DNA of 64,000 bases from assembly GCA_013400975.1 (NCBI GenBank), contig WBMZ01009450.1:1-64000 (forward strand), in the 5' to 3' direction. The notes below the pieces were generated by a model, which was not told the DNA's origin, did not search any database, and saw only the letters and a program-made list of their open reading frames with translations. Positions 12,959-27,900 of this stretch are shown here, in pieces (position 1 is the first letter of the stretch; every line of letters starts with the position of its first letter). Source of the stretch: Atrichornis clamosus (taxonomy: Eukaryota > Chordata > Aves > Passeriformes > Menuridae). The position numbers and the translations under genes were made by a program.

Positions 12959-15900
12959 GTAATTGAAATAGTTTGGAGGTTAAAGCCAATTGGTTTGTAG
13001 GAATTTGATTATCTTTCCAAAAGTGTTTTTACCTCTGCAGCACTCTCTTCCCCATATCACCCTAAGGCTCGGTCCCAGTGGTTTTCTACTGAAACATGAG
13101 CTCCTGTCATCTACCCCATCTTGTTCTTGGACTTTGCTTGCTGGTGTAGTTAGAGCATGATGGGAAGAAACCTGGGAGCAGTCCAAATCTGAAAATATGT
13201 GTTTTCTACAGCAACTCTGTGTAGTCAGAGCACAGAGACTTGTGGAAGAGTATTATGGATGCTAGACCACGGGGCTCATTGTGTAAAGTTAACACTCAGT
13301 GCCCTTTGCCTGCTGTATACTGCTAGCTTGATAGCCACTGGTGTAGCCTGGGTTTCTGAGAACACAAAGGTAGGATCTACAAAGACACTGTGTCACTGCC
13401 TCTGCATTTACACTCTCTCCAAGAGAACATTGCGTTGGCTAATTTTTTATACTGCTTAATTTCCTGTAAGCACACCATTGTGTCGTGCTTGTTACTACAT
13501 ATTTTAATACTTAACAGGATTTGACTTTTGTTAGTTGGATGCTGGGAGACTTCACAGAAGTTTTATGTACTTGTTCTGATCATCCAAAAACATAATTTTA
13601 TGGAGACCTGTGGTTCCATAACTCAGTACAGCTGCTCTTATTTTGGTGAAGTTGCTAGTATAGTTTGTGTAGATACTGATTTTTCTGTAAAATTTTAATC
13701 TATTCCTAATATAGGACAGTATTACTTATGGACTTGCACTCTATTATATACATTGTTATATGTATATATTAATATATTTAATAATACATTTGCATACAAT
13801 AATACATACAATAAATTATTGCTTATAGGACATTTCACTGTTCACACAGAACTTATACAAAGCCATCAGTATGAGAGGAGATTTAATCTAAATCTTACTC
13901 AGGTGTAACTTTAGGAATTTGGGAATTGCCATTCTAGATCAGAACTGCTTTCTCTCTAGCTTTGGCACTGCTGCAGATAGAGGTCTGTTAATAGATACTA
14001 CCTAGGGTATTGGGAATGTGAAAGAAGCAGAAACTTGTGCAATCAGCTTTTAATAGATTAGATTTCTGACTAGCATTATTGGCAGTTTCATTTATGCTCT
14101 GAGATACTACTCAGGCTGTTGTTGCCTTGGCTGTCCTTGTCCTAATCCATGTGGTCAGGACCCTGAATTTAACTCAGTTTTGTGTAGTGACGGTTACTCT
14201 GAAAGTCTCTCTGCTGGACAGTCCAACTCCAAAGTAATGTAGTGCAGTAGGGGAAGAGTCATTCTTAAGGAATCAATATTTCCAGGTCAGCAGGGGCTGC
14301 CGTTTTTCAAAGATGGCCAGTAATTGTGGCAATAGCTCCAATTTTGTGCAGCATTTCAACCTGTGGGATACTCTGACAAGATTTCAGGGTGACATAGTTC
14401 ATTATGATTTCAGAATTCAGATTCCTTCTCTGCAAAGATCTTCATGACATTTAGAACATATTTAACATAAATTGAGATTCTGCTCTAGCTGATCTTGTGT
14501 CAATTGATGCTTTTTTGGGGGGTTTTTTTGGGGGGGTTGTTTGTTTGTTTGTTTTGGTTTAGTGTTTTTTGGGGTTTTTTTTTGGTTGAAACAAGCTCCC
14601 TAGGGAGCAGCACCAAGCCTGAGAGAATTCAAAAAGTGTTTGGTCAATGCTCTCAGGCATATGGTGTGATCCTGGGGTGGTCGTATGCAGAGCCAGGAGT
14701 TAGACTTTGATGATCCTTGTGAGTCCCTTCCAACTCAGAATATTATGTGATTTCTCTCTCATTTCAAAAAACCTTTGTCTTAAACTAATGGAACTTGTGT
14801 ATATTTTTACTTAGCCATTGCTAACTCTCTTAAAAACATATTAAAGGAATTGCCAGTGAAGATAAATTTTAATAATTACACTAAAATACACTTTAGTTCA
14901 CTTTCTACATAATTCTCATGACCTATTTTTGCAGGTGGAAAAGAAGGGAGCATTTTAGGGCCAAGTATGACCTCAAATACACCTAACAACTAGAGGAAGG
15001 AAACATACAGTATTTTTTGTAACAATTGAGGGTTTATTTTGCATGCATATACACTGACTACGCATGCATCAGTTCAGGAGGGGTGAGCAGCACCTGTCAG
15101 TGCCTTCAGACAGTGGGCACATGGGTCAATTATTGTAGCTTGTAGTGAGGATGAGACTACTATTTGGTGCACAACCCTTTGCTACACCATAAAAAATAAA
15201 TACTTGTAGTTTTTGCATAATGATTCGATAATCTCACACTGGGGCCACAGATGAAATCAACTGCTTTTTTTTAAAAAAAATTTTCTTATGACGTTATGGG
15301 AATTTTTTTGTTTACTTATTTTTTGTCCTAACAAAGATAGCTGTAGTGCTGAAAGTCATGTGGGTTCCTTTCCATGTACAAGTATATACCTTGCACTGTA
15401 AATCTCAACTTTATTCGTGTCAAGTAAGTTTTCTATGGTTTTGCCAAGTAAATTCCCCAAACTTATTTGTATCAATCCTAATGTATAGGGGAAAAATAAT
15501 AGTAAACTGTCATCTTTGTTATGGGGTTGTTGTGAGAATATAGATGAAAGCTACAGGGTTAAATAATGTCTTTTCATTAGCCATAGCCATCTGAACCTAT
15601 GCTTTGCTTAAGTTAAGGTGCAATTAAGGTCAATAGTGTAGCTGCTTCTGCCACTACTTGATAAGGAAGAACTACATGTGATAAAAGAATGGAATGTAAC
15701 ATATTTTATTTATTTTAATTCATTATGCTTATGCAACTTATCTGCTCACAGGTGTTTGGACATTCCAGTCATGCATTGCTAATCAGGTAGCGGCAAGTCT
15801 GTGCTAGTTAATTTCCCTACCTCAGAGCAGATTCAAGTGCTGAGTAACTTGGAAAAATTGATGCCTTTATGTTCTGTCCTCTTGACTGCTTTAAAAAGAG

Positions 15901-18900
15901 TTTCTTTTAGCCATGGTTAAAAATTCCCTAGTATTTTTCTCTGTATGTGTTGAGGGAAAGTATGTGTTAGCAACCAGGGAGCAGTTGTAGTGGGGTAAGT
16001 GCAAAGGCTTGCCTGGCTAAGAGCAAAATCAGAAGAAGTACTTCCAAAATGGATACTTGAGATAATAGTGTTAGCTCGTGTTCCCTTCTTTAGTGTGTCT
16101 GTACATATGAATTTATGCATGGAGTGCAGGTATTTAAGATTTCCTGCATAAAAAATTTCCATGGCTATCTTGTGAAATAAAAGAGGATGATTTTTATATT
16201 TTCAACAAAAAAACCAAAACCAAACCAAAACAAACCCCTTCTTGTAAAAGCTAAATGAAAATGGCAAATTCTATCATGACACTAAGTTATAATTATGCTT
16301 TTAATTGGTTGCTGTAGCTGAGTGTCCTTAGCCAAACCTATTTAGACAAGAAGAGGGTAAGCTGTGGACTGCAGACTATGCAGGGAGAAATAACAATACT
16401 GGTAGTTCTGAGCATTGGGAATCACATTGTGTCTCTCCTGTAGAGGATTTACCTTCACACTGAACAGCTAGGACTAGAGACTGGATGTTTAATGCTAGGA
16501 TGGTGTTTACGTGTGATGGCCTGTGCTTGTGCTATTACTACTTTATTAGGAGATGTCGTGTCTGGAAGTTTTCCATTCCTCTACTTGGAAAACATCTGTT
16601 GATCTTGCAAAGTGGAAGTCCTTTTCTTTAAGTGAGGACTCCAGAGGTGTTTATCAGGGCCTGTTTCCAAAGGAAAGCTGGCTTTGTTTGCCTGGCAGGA
16701 TGGATACGTGACAAACAACTTATTGCCTAGGAAAGCTGGGGGACAGGGAGCAGGGTGTACTTTCTGTGTCAAGGAGGCTTGGCTTTGCATTGTCGTCTCT
16801 GACTGTTTCTGGTACATGGCACTATGCCTCATAGGATTTCTCTGTGAAAACTATTAGAAAGCATTGTGTGCATTTCCTCATGCTGAATATAGTTGCCAAC
16901 AATTCAGCCCAGTTGTCCTACACTGAGTTGTCTTTTACAACAGTTGTAAGACCTAAAATAAATTCTGGGCTGTGATCTATAATTAGTTGAGTCTATCAAC
17001 ACAGGTTAATATACAGTGATAAGATTTGGAGTGTGGCTGCATTGCCATACAGTTCTTGAATCGCAGGTGGTATATTTTGTTTCCTATTTATAGAAAATTA
17101 GCATAAATTATATGTTAAAATTTTAAAGTGAAATTTCAGTGTTTGTACAAGGACATTGTGAGAATTAGTTTGAATGCACAGTCTCCGTATTACTGCCAAA
17201 TACTCTCTTTACCTGAGAGAGAATCAATTGTAACTCTTCATTTGAGATGCTTTAGGTGTCCTTAAGGACCAAATGTAGTGAAAAGCTGGATGATCAGTCA
17301 CCTACACCACTGTCCCCAGTACCTTGGGTAAAGCTAGATGAGAAACCTCGTTATGCTGAAGTTTGGTATTTAAGATGTTCCTCAATGAAATGAAGTTGGT
17401 TTTTTCTGAAACAGGAAATAGACCAAGGATATCTCCTAGACACTAATTGTAAAAGCATTTTGTATACCTTTATGTAGAAATATCAACTCTCTAGAGCTGT
17501 GAGTGGGATATTTCTTTGTTCCTGATATGGAGACATGTAGAGCAAGGAGGCCAAGGACTTAAATCTGGATATCCTGTATGTGAATGAGTGCTGTGATTGT
17601 GTTTTTCCGCAGTTATTTTTTGTGGTTTGCCTGCCAGAGCCGGAACACTAAAATAGTCCTAGTTCCTCTGTCCCTGAGAAGGAAGTCTGGCCTGACTCCT
17701 TGGATAAGAGTGAAGTAGAAACAACTGTACTCTCATAAAAGTTTCCATTGGGATGACCTTACATATTTTAACAAAAAAAGAAACAAACAAAACTAAGCAA
17801 CAAACCCCACCAAGAAAGAAACAAAAAAACCCAACCCCAAAAAACCAAAACCAAAGAAAAAACCCACCAGCTTACAAAAAAATTTTTATTAACTCTAATA
17901 AGGAGCTGCTGGACAGCTGCTGTGTTTTGCTGGAGAGATGACTGTGTTTCTCTGCTAGGGGAGCTGCTTTTTATTCTGTATGCTGTATGCATTTCTTTCA
18001 GATTATTTAGTTACCTTTTGTACTATTCAGTGAATAATTTCGTAGTTTATTTAGGTTTTAACAAGTTCAAAAAGCTAATTTTGTGACTGAGACAAGAGGT
18101 GGTTAAATTGGACTTTTATAATAGTGTCAAGAGAAGGACTAATGTTCTATGATTTAGTTTCTGAAAATAAAGAACATTGAGGACCCTAAGATTGTATTTA
18201 TTTACTGTGATTAGGGGATTGAAATAAGAAAATTGCTGAAATGAAACTGCAGCTATAAAAGGAGTTGGTCTTAGGCTAAACAATATTGTTAAGTATCTAT
18301 TTTCAGAATACAGACAGTTACAAATGATTGTAAAAAGGGAGCCAAGATTTCAGAAGAATGAGAACAGAATATGAATTGTAGTTATGAATGGTTCCTTGTT
18401 TTTGAAACTGGCAATAGCTTGCTGGTGTCTGACATCCCATCTGTAACAGAACAATTTATTTATTTATTTCTAAAGGTCACATTTCTCTCAGTAAATGAAG
18501 GAAAATGCATTGTTTAAGGTAAGGATCAATTATTCTATGTGACAATTTAGACAAGTTGTGTAATGAAGAGTAACAAGAAAATTCACTTTGCAAAAGCCAT
18601 TTATGGTGTCACACGTGACTCCTAATTATGTGTTTTTACTTCTAGCCAAGTGTATTTGAGTTCTGTGAAAAACAGAAAATAGACAATAAATAGCTTAATA
18701 AAAAGCTTATTTCTGGTTTTAGCATCCACAGAGAAAACACAGTATGCATGGATCTTATTTTATTTTGAAAAAGGAAATGGTAAAAACCTTACTAGATGTT
18801 TAGAATGTGTAAAAGGATGTTACTGTTATGGATTTCTTAGAGGGTGACTTCATGCTTTTGATAGTATTTGATCTTTTCTTTCTGAATAATGAGTTGTACT

Positions 18901-21900
18901 TGTTTTGTTGGGTTTTCTTTTGTTTACTCAGCTGCTCTTTAAGGTGACTTGACTTTACTTGCTAGCTGTGTGCAGGAACGTGGCCCAGACATGTTAATCA
19001 GAAAGAGTAGTTGATGGTGAGATAAAGGCCTTTCAGGGCATTGCGGCAAAACTTGATAATTGATCTGTGGTAACTAGTGTTGATTGCTTAAAAAACCCCC
19101 AAAATTGTAAAGGAATTGGTGCTGATTTTTGGGTGTTCTTTCAGTGAATAGTTGTGTAAACTAACCTCCGAAATTTTAATTTCAGTGATTCAACGTCTGA
19201 GAAGAGTGGTGAGTTATATTATTTTATGCTTCTTTTGCATTTTTAGGACTTGTATTTGTCATTAACTGGCTGAGATAAATTGCTGGCAAAAAGCTGAGGG
19301 ATTTTTGGAGTTTTTTATTTCTGTTTCACTGATCTCAATAAATACTCACTAATCATATCTAGAGCCTCTGTAATGATTCTACTCTAAAGTTTGCAGAAAG
19401 ATTAACTTTTTTTAATACAGTTATAATTCTCTTATCTTGTGCATGAGCACAGATAAAAACTTGTTTGCATTATAGTAACTTAAATAAAGTGTGTGAGTTA
19501 CTGAATGAGACATTTATTAGGTGCTGCTTGCTTTTCCTGCCTGAAACTGTGCCTAGCAATCTGAGGAAAACATAGTTGATAAACTTTTTGGGAGAAGACC
19601 CTTCCAACCCCCTACATAGATTTGCTTTTTTCTTTTTCACAGAAATAACCTTTTCACGAATTACGGCCTTGTTAAAATTTCATTAAAATGGAGACAGAAG
19701 ATGATTTAGTCTGTCAGAAAAGTGTTGTTGCAATAATACATCTCATTGTTAAATAGTCTGTTGTTGAGCTCAATAACCATGTTTAGGTGGAAGCATGATA
19801 GATTCTGGATAATATTCTGTTATGCTGGTAGAGGTTTCTCTAGTGGCTGTAAGGGAAGATGCCTGTGCTTGTGTGTCATGGGGATGCCAACACTGGTGGG
19901 TGACTTCCTAGTCTCTGTATTTCCCCATTCTGTATGTTGGCAGGGAGAGACAAAAGGAAATGCAGGTGCTGCTCTGGGAGCAGTGAACTGGTTCAGTGTA
20001 ATGTGTCTGGAGGATTTTAGCAGTCTCCTGTATTGCAGAGGGAGGTAGAAGTGAAATTAACTTTGGCTGGGATTGCTGTTTCCCACATGCATATCTGATA
20101 GTGGTATTTGCATGTGAAGAACACTTGCCAACTGTGTTGGTCTGACTGAGATGGAGTTCATTTTCCCCACAGCAGCTCTCTCAGATCCAGTTGTCAAGGG
20201 CTTTGCTGGACATGGAGGAAGCTTCTGACAGCTTCTCACAGAAGCCACCCCTGTAGCCCCCATGCTACCAAAACCTGGTCATGCAAATAAAATACACCAA
20301 CCAAATTCTTAACAAGACTTTATATTGGAAGAAATTGCTTCCCGACTTCCATATGGGCTGGCTGAAGGCCTGAATTGTGATGTTTGGTTATGGTGGTTTT
20401 CTTTGACCAGTGTTTGGAACAAGGCAGAGCTTCCTTCCCTCTCCATGGCTAATGAAACAGTGAGAAGGGGCAGTGGGAAGGGCTCTGAGGCTGGTGGACT
20501 CAAAGGTCCTAGGGAAACACCCTTGTTGCTCAGTATCCACTGAGATGATAGAATTTCTGGTAGAAGGTGTGTTAGGAGGTTATTATAAAATAGGATTTCT
20601 GAGAGTGCAGTGAAGTAAGAATTACTGTTTTCATGAGTTTGCTTGAATTCCACAGGGGTTTTTTTGAGCTATAACAGGACCTTACTATGTTAGGGCAAAG
20701 AAGATGTGTTCGAACAATAACTAAAAAAATAGTTTAGAAGGGGATGCTGTCAAACCCCCTCTTCATTAGTTGATGGGATAATGGATTTGTCGTATTTTAC
20801 ATATATTACGCTTAGTTTACAAACACAGCTATCTGAACAGTACTCTTTATGCTGGGGAAAGGGATAATCATAGAAACGATGAGGTGAGAAGCCAGCTGAA
20901 ATACAGAATATTTCCGGTATTGTCCAGGATTGGTCCTGTTTTAGTTTATACATTTTTTTGTAGTAAAAGATGCAGTAAATTGCTGTAAAATTTAATTTCT
21001 AGTTTGTTTCCTTGTCCAGAATTAATTGAGGGAAAAACACAAATAGGTTATTTTTAAGCATTGTGAGCAGGTTGCCTGCACTGCTTGGAGTATTAGATGG
21101 AGTTACTGTTGTGAAAAAGGAACCTTTGGCAGTGTGTCCCAAAAGGTTCCTGAAACTGGATTCCTGAAACCATGTGCATCCTCTGAGCCCCTCTGAACCG
21201 CTGCTGTGGAAGTAGGCTGAGCGTATGAATGGCTCCGTGTCAGCATCTGTTGGAAGTCAGATGCTTTTAGGTGGTCTAAGTGGTGCTTTTGTGGGGTGCC
21301 AGCAAGTGCTTCAGTTTTGACATGGCTAGACCAAGGGTTGTTCAGCCTGGACCACTGATCCAGGATGAGGCATCCTTAGGCATCCCTTTGCCTAAGTCCT
21401 CTGAAGGTTCAGTCTAGGAAATACGTAGAGCTGCTGGCAAGGTAGAAGAAAAAATATGATCCAAAAATGAAGTCAAATCCTTTGCTAACTTCTTAGCCAG
21501 ACTGTGTCATCCGGGTAGAAGGATGTTGCTAGACAAAATCCAATACCTAAGAAACTCAAGTTTTTGCTCTGTTTGGCTTGCAGCTTTTTTTTAGTAAGAT
21601 AGTCAGTTTATATACCTGAACTATGTGCTTTTTTTCTGTAGAAGTGGGATCTCATCCTCCCTATTTTAGGTCTTCAGGGTGTCTTTCTGCTGCCTCCTGC
21701 TTCAATGGGGCTCCAAATTACTTTTAAAGAGCTTTTGGTCCAAGATATTACCAGAAGATACAGCCATTTTATATTGCTAATTAGAATTAAACAGACTGTA
21801 TTAGAGAAATTCATATGCCTCAAAACATTGGAGAGCAATTGCTTTGAAGTATAATAATTATTTGGAAAACTAGATATTAATAGTTGATAACTGATAGAAA

Positions 21901-24900
21901 AAAGAAGTGTAGAAGTAAATAACAAGCCAGTCTGTTCTCACTGGTGGAAATTTCCTTAAAAATGGTTATTTTTTCATAAATATATCAACTACATGGTCAA
22001 AGCTACCATTTCCTAGAAGATTTTTCTGTTTTTACTTCATGTGGCATTTGTACCCTGTGGTTACCCAACATGCTCTGTCCTTGCACTGCCAAAGCTGGAT
22101 ATTTCATTTTCTCAATGACTTTGTAGTGTTCTGCTGTTTGATGTTTGTTTTATTAAAGCTCTCTGGTTTTCCTGTTCTGTGTTGATTGTCCATTTGGCAG
22201 CGTGTTGTAGGTGAGTCCAGTGGTTCATGTGCGCAGTAGCTGAGGCTGAGCTGGGCTACACAGCCACCATCAGTAGCAGCAATGTTGTACCTCAGGTCAG
22301 GTGCCTGGTGGTGTTTATACCAATTCAGAGGGTGACCTCTGGGGTACTAAATGTTAAGTGTATTAGTATTCCTTTAATACTGATGGAAAGCTAGTAGCCT
22401 TTAATAGGGGTAGACGCTTTTCAGCAGAGAGGGAGATCTCTCATGTATTTATGCACGTTTTCAAATATCTGTACATGCTTTCCTTACAGCATCAGCAAAA
22501 TTTCTTGGTGAAATTTGAATGTCAGAATGTGCTAATATGGTGCTGAGGTGGAAGAGACATGCTCGGGACCAGGCTCAGTCTACGTTTCTGGCTGTAGCAG
22601 GCAATACCAGTGCCACCAGTGCGCTGAGTATAGAAGCAATTAAAGTAAATGGCCACAAAACACTGATTTTACTTAGCTGCCTTTCTGGTTCTAGTGTAGC
22701 CAGCACTGAAAAGCCCCTTGAGTTACAAAGGAGTACCAGTCCGGTGGTGTTGCTGCTGCTACTCTCTGGACAGCATGGTTCATGTCTAATGTCTTTATTT
22801 TGGACTTTTGATTTTTTGCAACTTGGTTCTTTTGAATTTTAGCTATCTAAGGCATAGATTTTTAGCACTGCAAGTAGTTTGTAAAGTTAAGATTTTTTTG
22901 ATATTTGTAAATCTTTCCTAACATCCACAGATCTGGGCTTTATTTCAAGGAATGCAATTTTTTGGTATTAGGCATGGTGTTGTCAGCAGTCTCTCTGAAA
23001 CTTCAGCAGACACATTCATTACTCTTCTGACTCTGGTTTTGAATTTGTTTTTTTATCCAGAAGAATAATATCTGTTGTGCATGCTCAACAACATAATTAG
23101 TATGTAATGTGTGTGTTTGCAAAATACTAAAGAGGCATTTGTACTTATTTCTTTGTTATTTATTTGCAGGGAAAGCCTGTTAATTCATGTGGTTTTGCTT
23201 TTGTTTCCGTCGCTGGAAACACTTTTAGCATGAATGTGTACTGTTTAGTTTGGTTGGGGTTTTTTTGTAACTGTGTTCCACAGAGGCTTGTAATGCTGAC
23301 ATTGTGGTCGTGCTTTGGATGCGTGTGCGAGCTGTGTGTAATTAGGAGTGTGCCTGTACCACAGGGGCCTGGGTTCCCTGCAGCGCCAGCTTAGCACAAC
23401 TGTGAGTGCAGCGGGAGTGAAAGTCCTTGGCTCTGATCTGCTTCCCATGGGAAGGAGTGCTCACTCGTGTTTTTGCTTACACAGTTTTGTCCTAGACGTT
23501 TCTTTTCCCCCAGCGAAATAGACACTTTCCGCCTGTGTGACTGTGTGGGGAGTTGATTTACGGATGCCAGTGGTATGCTGTTGGATGTCTCGTGTGGCTT
23601 GGAAGTGTTAGTGACCGGCAGTGTTTGCAGAAGCACTTGCTCCTAAAAGTCAGCCGTCCTCCTCCGGGGTCCCTCCTGCCCTGCACCTCACCCCTCTCCG
23701 TGTGCAGGTGCTGGTAGAGGTGTCCTTTGAAGGAAGGGCGGAAGAGCCACGTGTCAGCTGGGTACCAGAGCAAAAGAATACTTAACTGCAGGTTTCTCTC
23801 CTGATACTGAAGAACTAATGGTCACAAGTGGGACAGAAGAGTGGGTTGAAAATACTGTGTTGCTTTCTAGCTCTAGGAATCAATCTAATCAGTGCTTTCA
23901 AGCTGGGAGAAAGGAGAGGCTGTCCAGTGGTGATTGAGTTTTTTAAAACCTGTCTGCAAGTTCCTGCTGAACATGAGGCAACTGTTACTTTGCAAAGGTT
24001 TACAAGTTGGCCGAATCAGGAAGCTTCTGCAGGCATGAGTGTTTCCTAGCTCAAGGTTCACAATCCTGACAAATGCCAAAACTCTGCTACAAAATTTTGT
24101 CTGAAAAAGTGAACGACTTGAGAGCCTTTTTATCTTGGAGCACAGTCAGCAGGGTACGCTTGGGCCCAAATGGTTAGTTTTACAAAAATAATGGTAACTT
24201 TAAAAATTCAGTCATTTCCTGGTATCTGCAGGCTTTCAATACTGTCTAATGCCTTGTACACTTACATATGGAGCTTTGCAGGTTTTGTCTAGAGATACGC
24301 TTCTGTAAAGGGAAGCATATCTCAGAGAAATCTCTGGAACGTATTATGGATAAATCATAAGCACTCAGATTGCTATGCTTGGCAGTTGGTTTTGAGTTGT
24401 AACCTATGTAAGTTATCAAATTTTATAATACCTAAAAATATCCTGGGATAGTAAAATTTTTAATTTTTTTTTTACTGAAAAGTTTTGCATATTTCAAGAC
24501 ATTGAAGTATTTGTAGAAAGTTGAAACATTTGGGGAATTCATTTGAAGGGAAGGTGGGTCTTTGCAGTCCTAAGTGTTGCAGTGCAAAATATATGAGTAA
24601 AAAAGAAATGTTTTAAAACTGCACATTGGAGTAAGAGCAGGCAACTCCTGCCAATCTGTTTTAGGCTCAATTGTATTCATACTTTTCACTAAATAATAAT
24701 TAGATATGTGCCATTTGAAGAACTGTACACTTAATTTCCTTCATCGGTCGTATGGTAGAAGTGACTTAAAATGTTTATTGAGTCTTTTAAATATAATAGA
24801 TGCACTTCCACCTGTTCCATAATTCCGTCTAACTTTAAAAAAAAAAGGAGCACACCTGATTGCAAAGATGACATTCCTACTTACACAGAAGCCTTACATC

Positions 24901-27900
24901 CATTTCTAAAAATATTTTTCAAACCTTAAAACATAAAGTATTCGTATTTCTTGGTGGCAATATGCCTGTTTATGTCCAGGACTTCAAGATGTATTGTTAT
25001 CATGCCCCAGACTGCTGAACTGTTTGTGCCTGGGGTTCTATTTCATTCTTCCTTTATCATGGTCTTTCATGGAAGAAATTCAGTTGACTTCTTCTGGGTC
25101 ATCTTGAGTTTGCAAGATTGCAAGAGGGGACAGACATCTGGGGTGCTTTTATTATTCCCTGTGTGTTCACATTGTATTTAAAGTGCACTTGATATAGTAA
25201 GTGCAGAGCTACTATATCTCTAAAATAAACTGTTCAAGAAAGCTATTAATGAAGCTTCACTGGCTTAACCTGGGCTTTAAAAATAATGTCACTCTTTTAA
25301 CTCCTTAGCTGGGTGACATTGAACTATAAATAATTTAAAGATAATGAATAGGAAAGCAGATGGTGCCAAGAATGCTTTGCAATTGGTAGAGCAACCAAAA
25401 ATTGTTTAAGCTTGCTTATTCCCCAACAAGTCTCTGTAAGTATAGCCTAAGTGAGGTTGTTTTTGAAGTAAACTTAAGAAATGTTGTTTCACTGGATAAC
25501 AAACCACAGAAAAAAGTAATAAATCTGTGTGCTCTGCTAACAATTGTGAGAGCATGTATTCCTTTTTCTAATCCTAAATTAGGACTTTTGTACTTAATTT
25601 AACTTGAAGAAAATGTTTCCATTATATCAGATTCTTTATCATCATGCTTTAAAACTCCAAATAGAAATTTTTAGAAATGCAGGAATTTCCCTGAAGCATT
25701 TACAGAGCCTTCAGAGTGGTATTGTCATAAGATGAAAAAGTTTAATCATTTATTGTGTTCTCATTGCTCTGGTTGGCACGCATAAAGTTAAGGATGTGAG
25801 TAGTTAAGGATGTGAGTAGTGGTGAAAGGGCAAATTGGATTTTTAGTAACTAATTTAGTTATTTAAAGTAATTCCAGACAGACTCTGTCATGCTAAGCAG
25901 TGTGTGTTTATTACTTCGAAAAAAACCCAGTGCATTTTAAAATTATTATTAAAAAAAAAATCCGTTCTGTATCTGTTTATTGCAAGGGAAGGTGCCTTTG
26001 AAAATTTTCCCCTCACACACCCACTCATCCTACCTCCTCACCCCATTTTTTTTCTGCGAGAACAATTGCTTCAGAATCCTCTTTTTGGCTTGATCCTTTT
26101 GATTTGCAGGTAAAGGGTAGGAGGAACTTGGGTTTTCTTTTTAAGCATGAAATTTTGCAAGGTCTGTGGAGGGATGTAGTATCCAGATTCAGCCCGGGTC
26201 TAACTGCTTCCTAATTGTAGCACTTAAAAAGAGCTTTTGTCTGTGTGTTGTTGTGACATAACACAAAGAACAAATGGAAAAAATAGATATTTTCAAAACA
26301 AGAATTTGTCTTTTTTTGTATAACATAATCTGTATTTATCTGCAGTTCTGATTGGCAGTTAAGTTGAAGGAAAAAGCCCCTGTCCTCTTTTTATTTTTGT
26401 TGTTAAAGTCCTTTTTCCATCAACTGAAATAGTATGCCCTTGATATTAAAAGGAGAATATTTTTACTAAGTATGAGATGGAAGGATCTGTAAACTTAAAA
26501 GGCTAAACTTCATGCCTGCAGAATTAAGCAAATGTAGAAGTGATGCAAAGGTGAAATACAGTTTTAAAATATTCTGAACTGAGGATATTTGTTTGTCTCC
26601 TGTCTGCCCTGTCTAATAGACATGTAGTCTTTCTTTTTTTTGTCTGTTTTTGTGATCTTAACCTGCTGTCCCATAAGTGATGTGGTTGGGGGATCTTCCC
26701 AGGCTGTAGTGCCCAATTATAGGGTTCTGTGCCTTGTTTATCTATGATGCAAAGTAAATGTTTTGAAATGAATGAAGCAGGGCAGTGTTAACAGCCATAA
26801 CAGAAAAAAAAATTAGGTGGCACCTCCAATTTTTTTTAATTCAAGTTGAGAAAACATCCCCCAGCCTTTTGTTTCTTTTCCTCATTACACAGTCAAGCAA
26901 CGAGTAGTACAGTTTAGTCAGATGGATGTGGAAGAATGTTGTGTTTGTCTTTAATCATTTGAAAGAGCTCTGAAGGATTTTTTGCATCTTTCAGGAAAAA
27001 AAGATTTGCTAATGGACAAAGGAAAAAAGGAGAAGCCTGACTTCATACAGAAGAATTTTTTAAAGGCATCAAAATGAAATTAAATGTCCTGCTGCTTCAG
27101 CCATAACCCATGACAATAAATGCAGGATAACCCGGTTATTTGTTCCTTACAATTTTTGCAATTAGTTCACTTTATCTCCTGCAGAGAGGCTGCATGAAAG
27201 ATCTTGTTATTTATGGCTGTAGTAAAATATGCTGGCTCAGCCTGCCTGAAGAAACAGAAGCCTTGGCAGGAATGCTGATTACCATGACAATCTAAGCAGT
27301 CTAGAGCTTTGGGGTATGCGGGTTTTGTCATAAAGATAAAAAACCTGTCCAGGATGGTAGGATAGCTGATAATATCATCACGATTCAGCAGATCCAATCG
27401 TCCTTGCAAGACTTTATTTTTCATTTTCTGTTACCTGAAGGGGCGGGGGTGATGGTGGTGCATGGGGCGATTTAAATCCGCATGGATTTTCCCCAATAGC
27501 ATGCAGAGAAACTGCTGTGCACTTCTTCCTGCTCCCTTTCCCCAGCCCCATATATGGTGCCAAATCTTTGCCAAAGCAAATACAAAAAAAAACCCAAACT
27601 CACCCTCCTATCCATATTATGGTGTAATTATTTCTGCCATTATTTCATCAAAGGTAAGAGTTGAAAAGTCAAACCCCCCCCCCCCCTCAGAGTGCACCTT
27701 GTGTGTGGTAATAGGGCTAATGGCATGTTACATGAGGTTGTTAGTTTAAAACTAGCTCAGACTGGACTAGGAAAACCAATCTGCTAGTCTCTTATGGAGT
27801 GTGTGAATTAAGTTATTGTCACTAGCATTCGGACACTGTTAGGAAAGAATAGACTTAGGAGTTTGAGTTAGAAAGGAAAAATGACTTGAAGTTATAAAGT

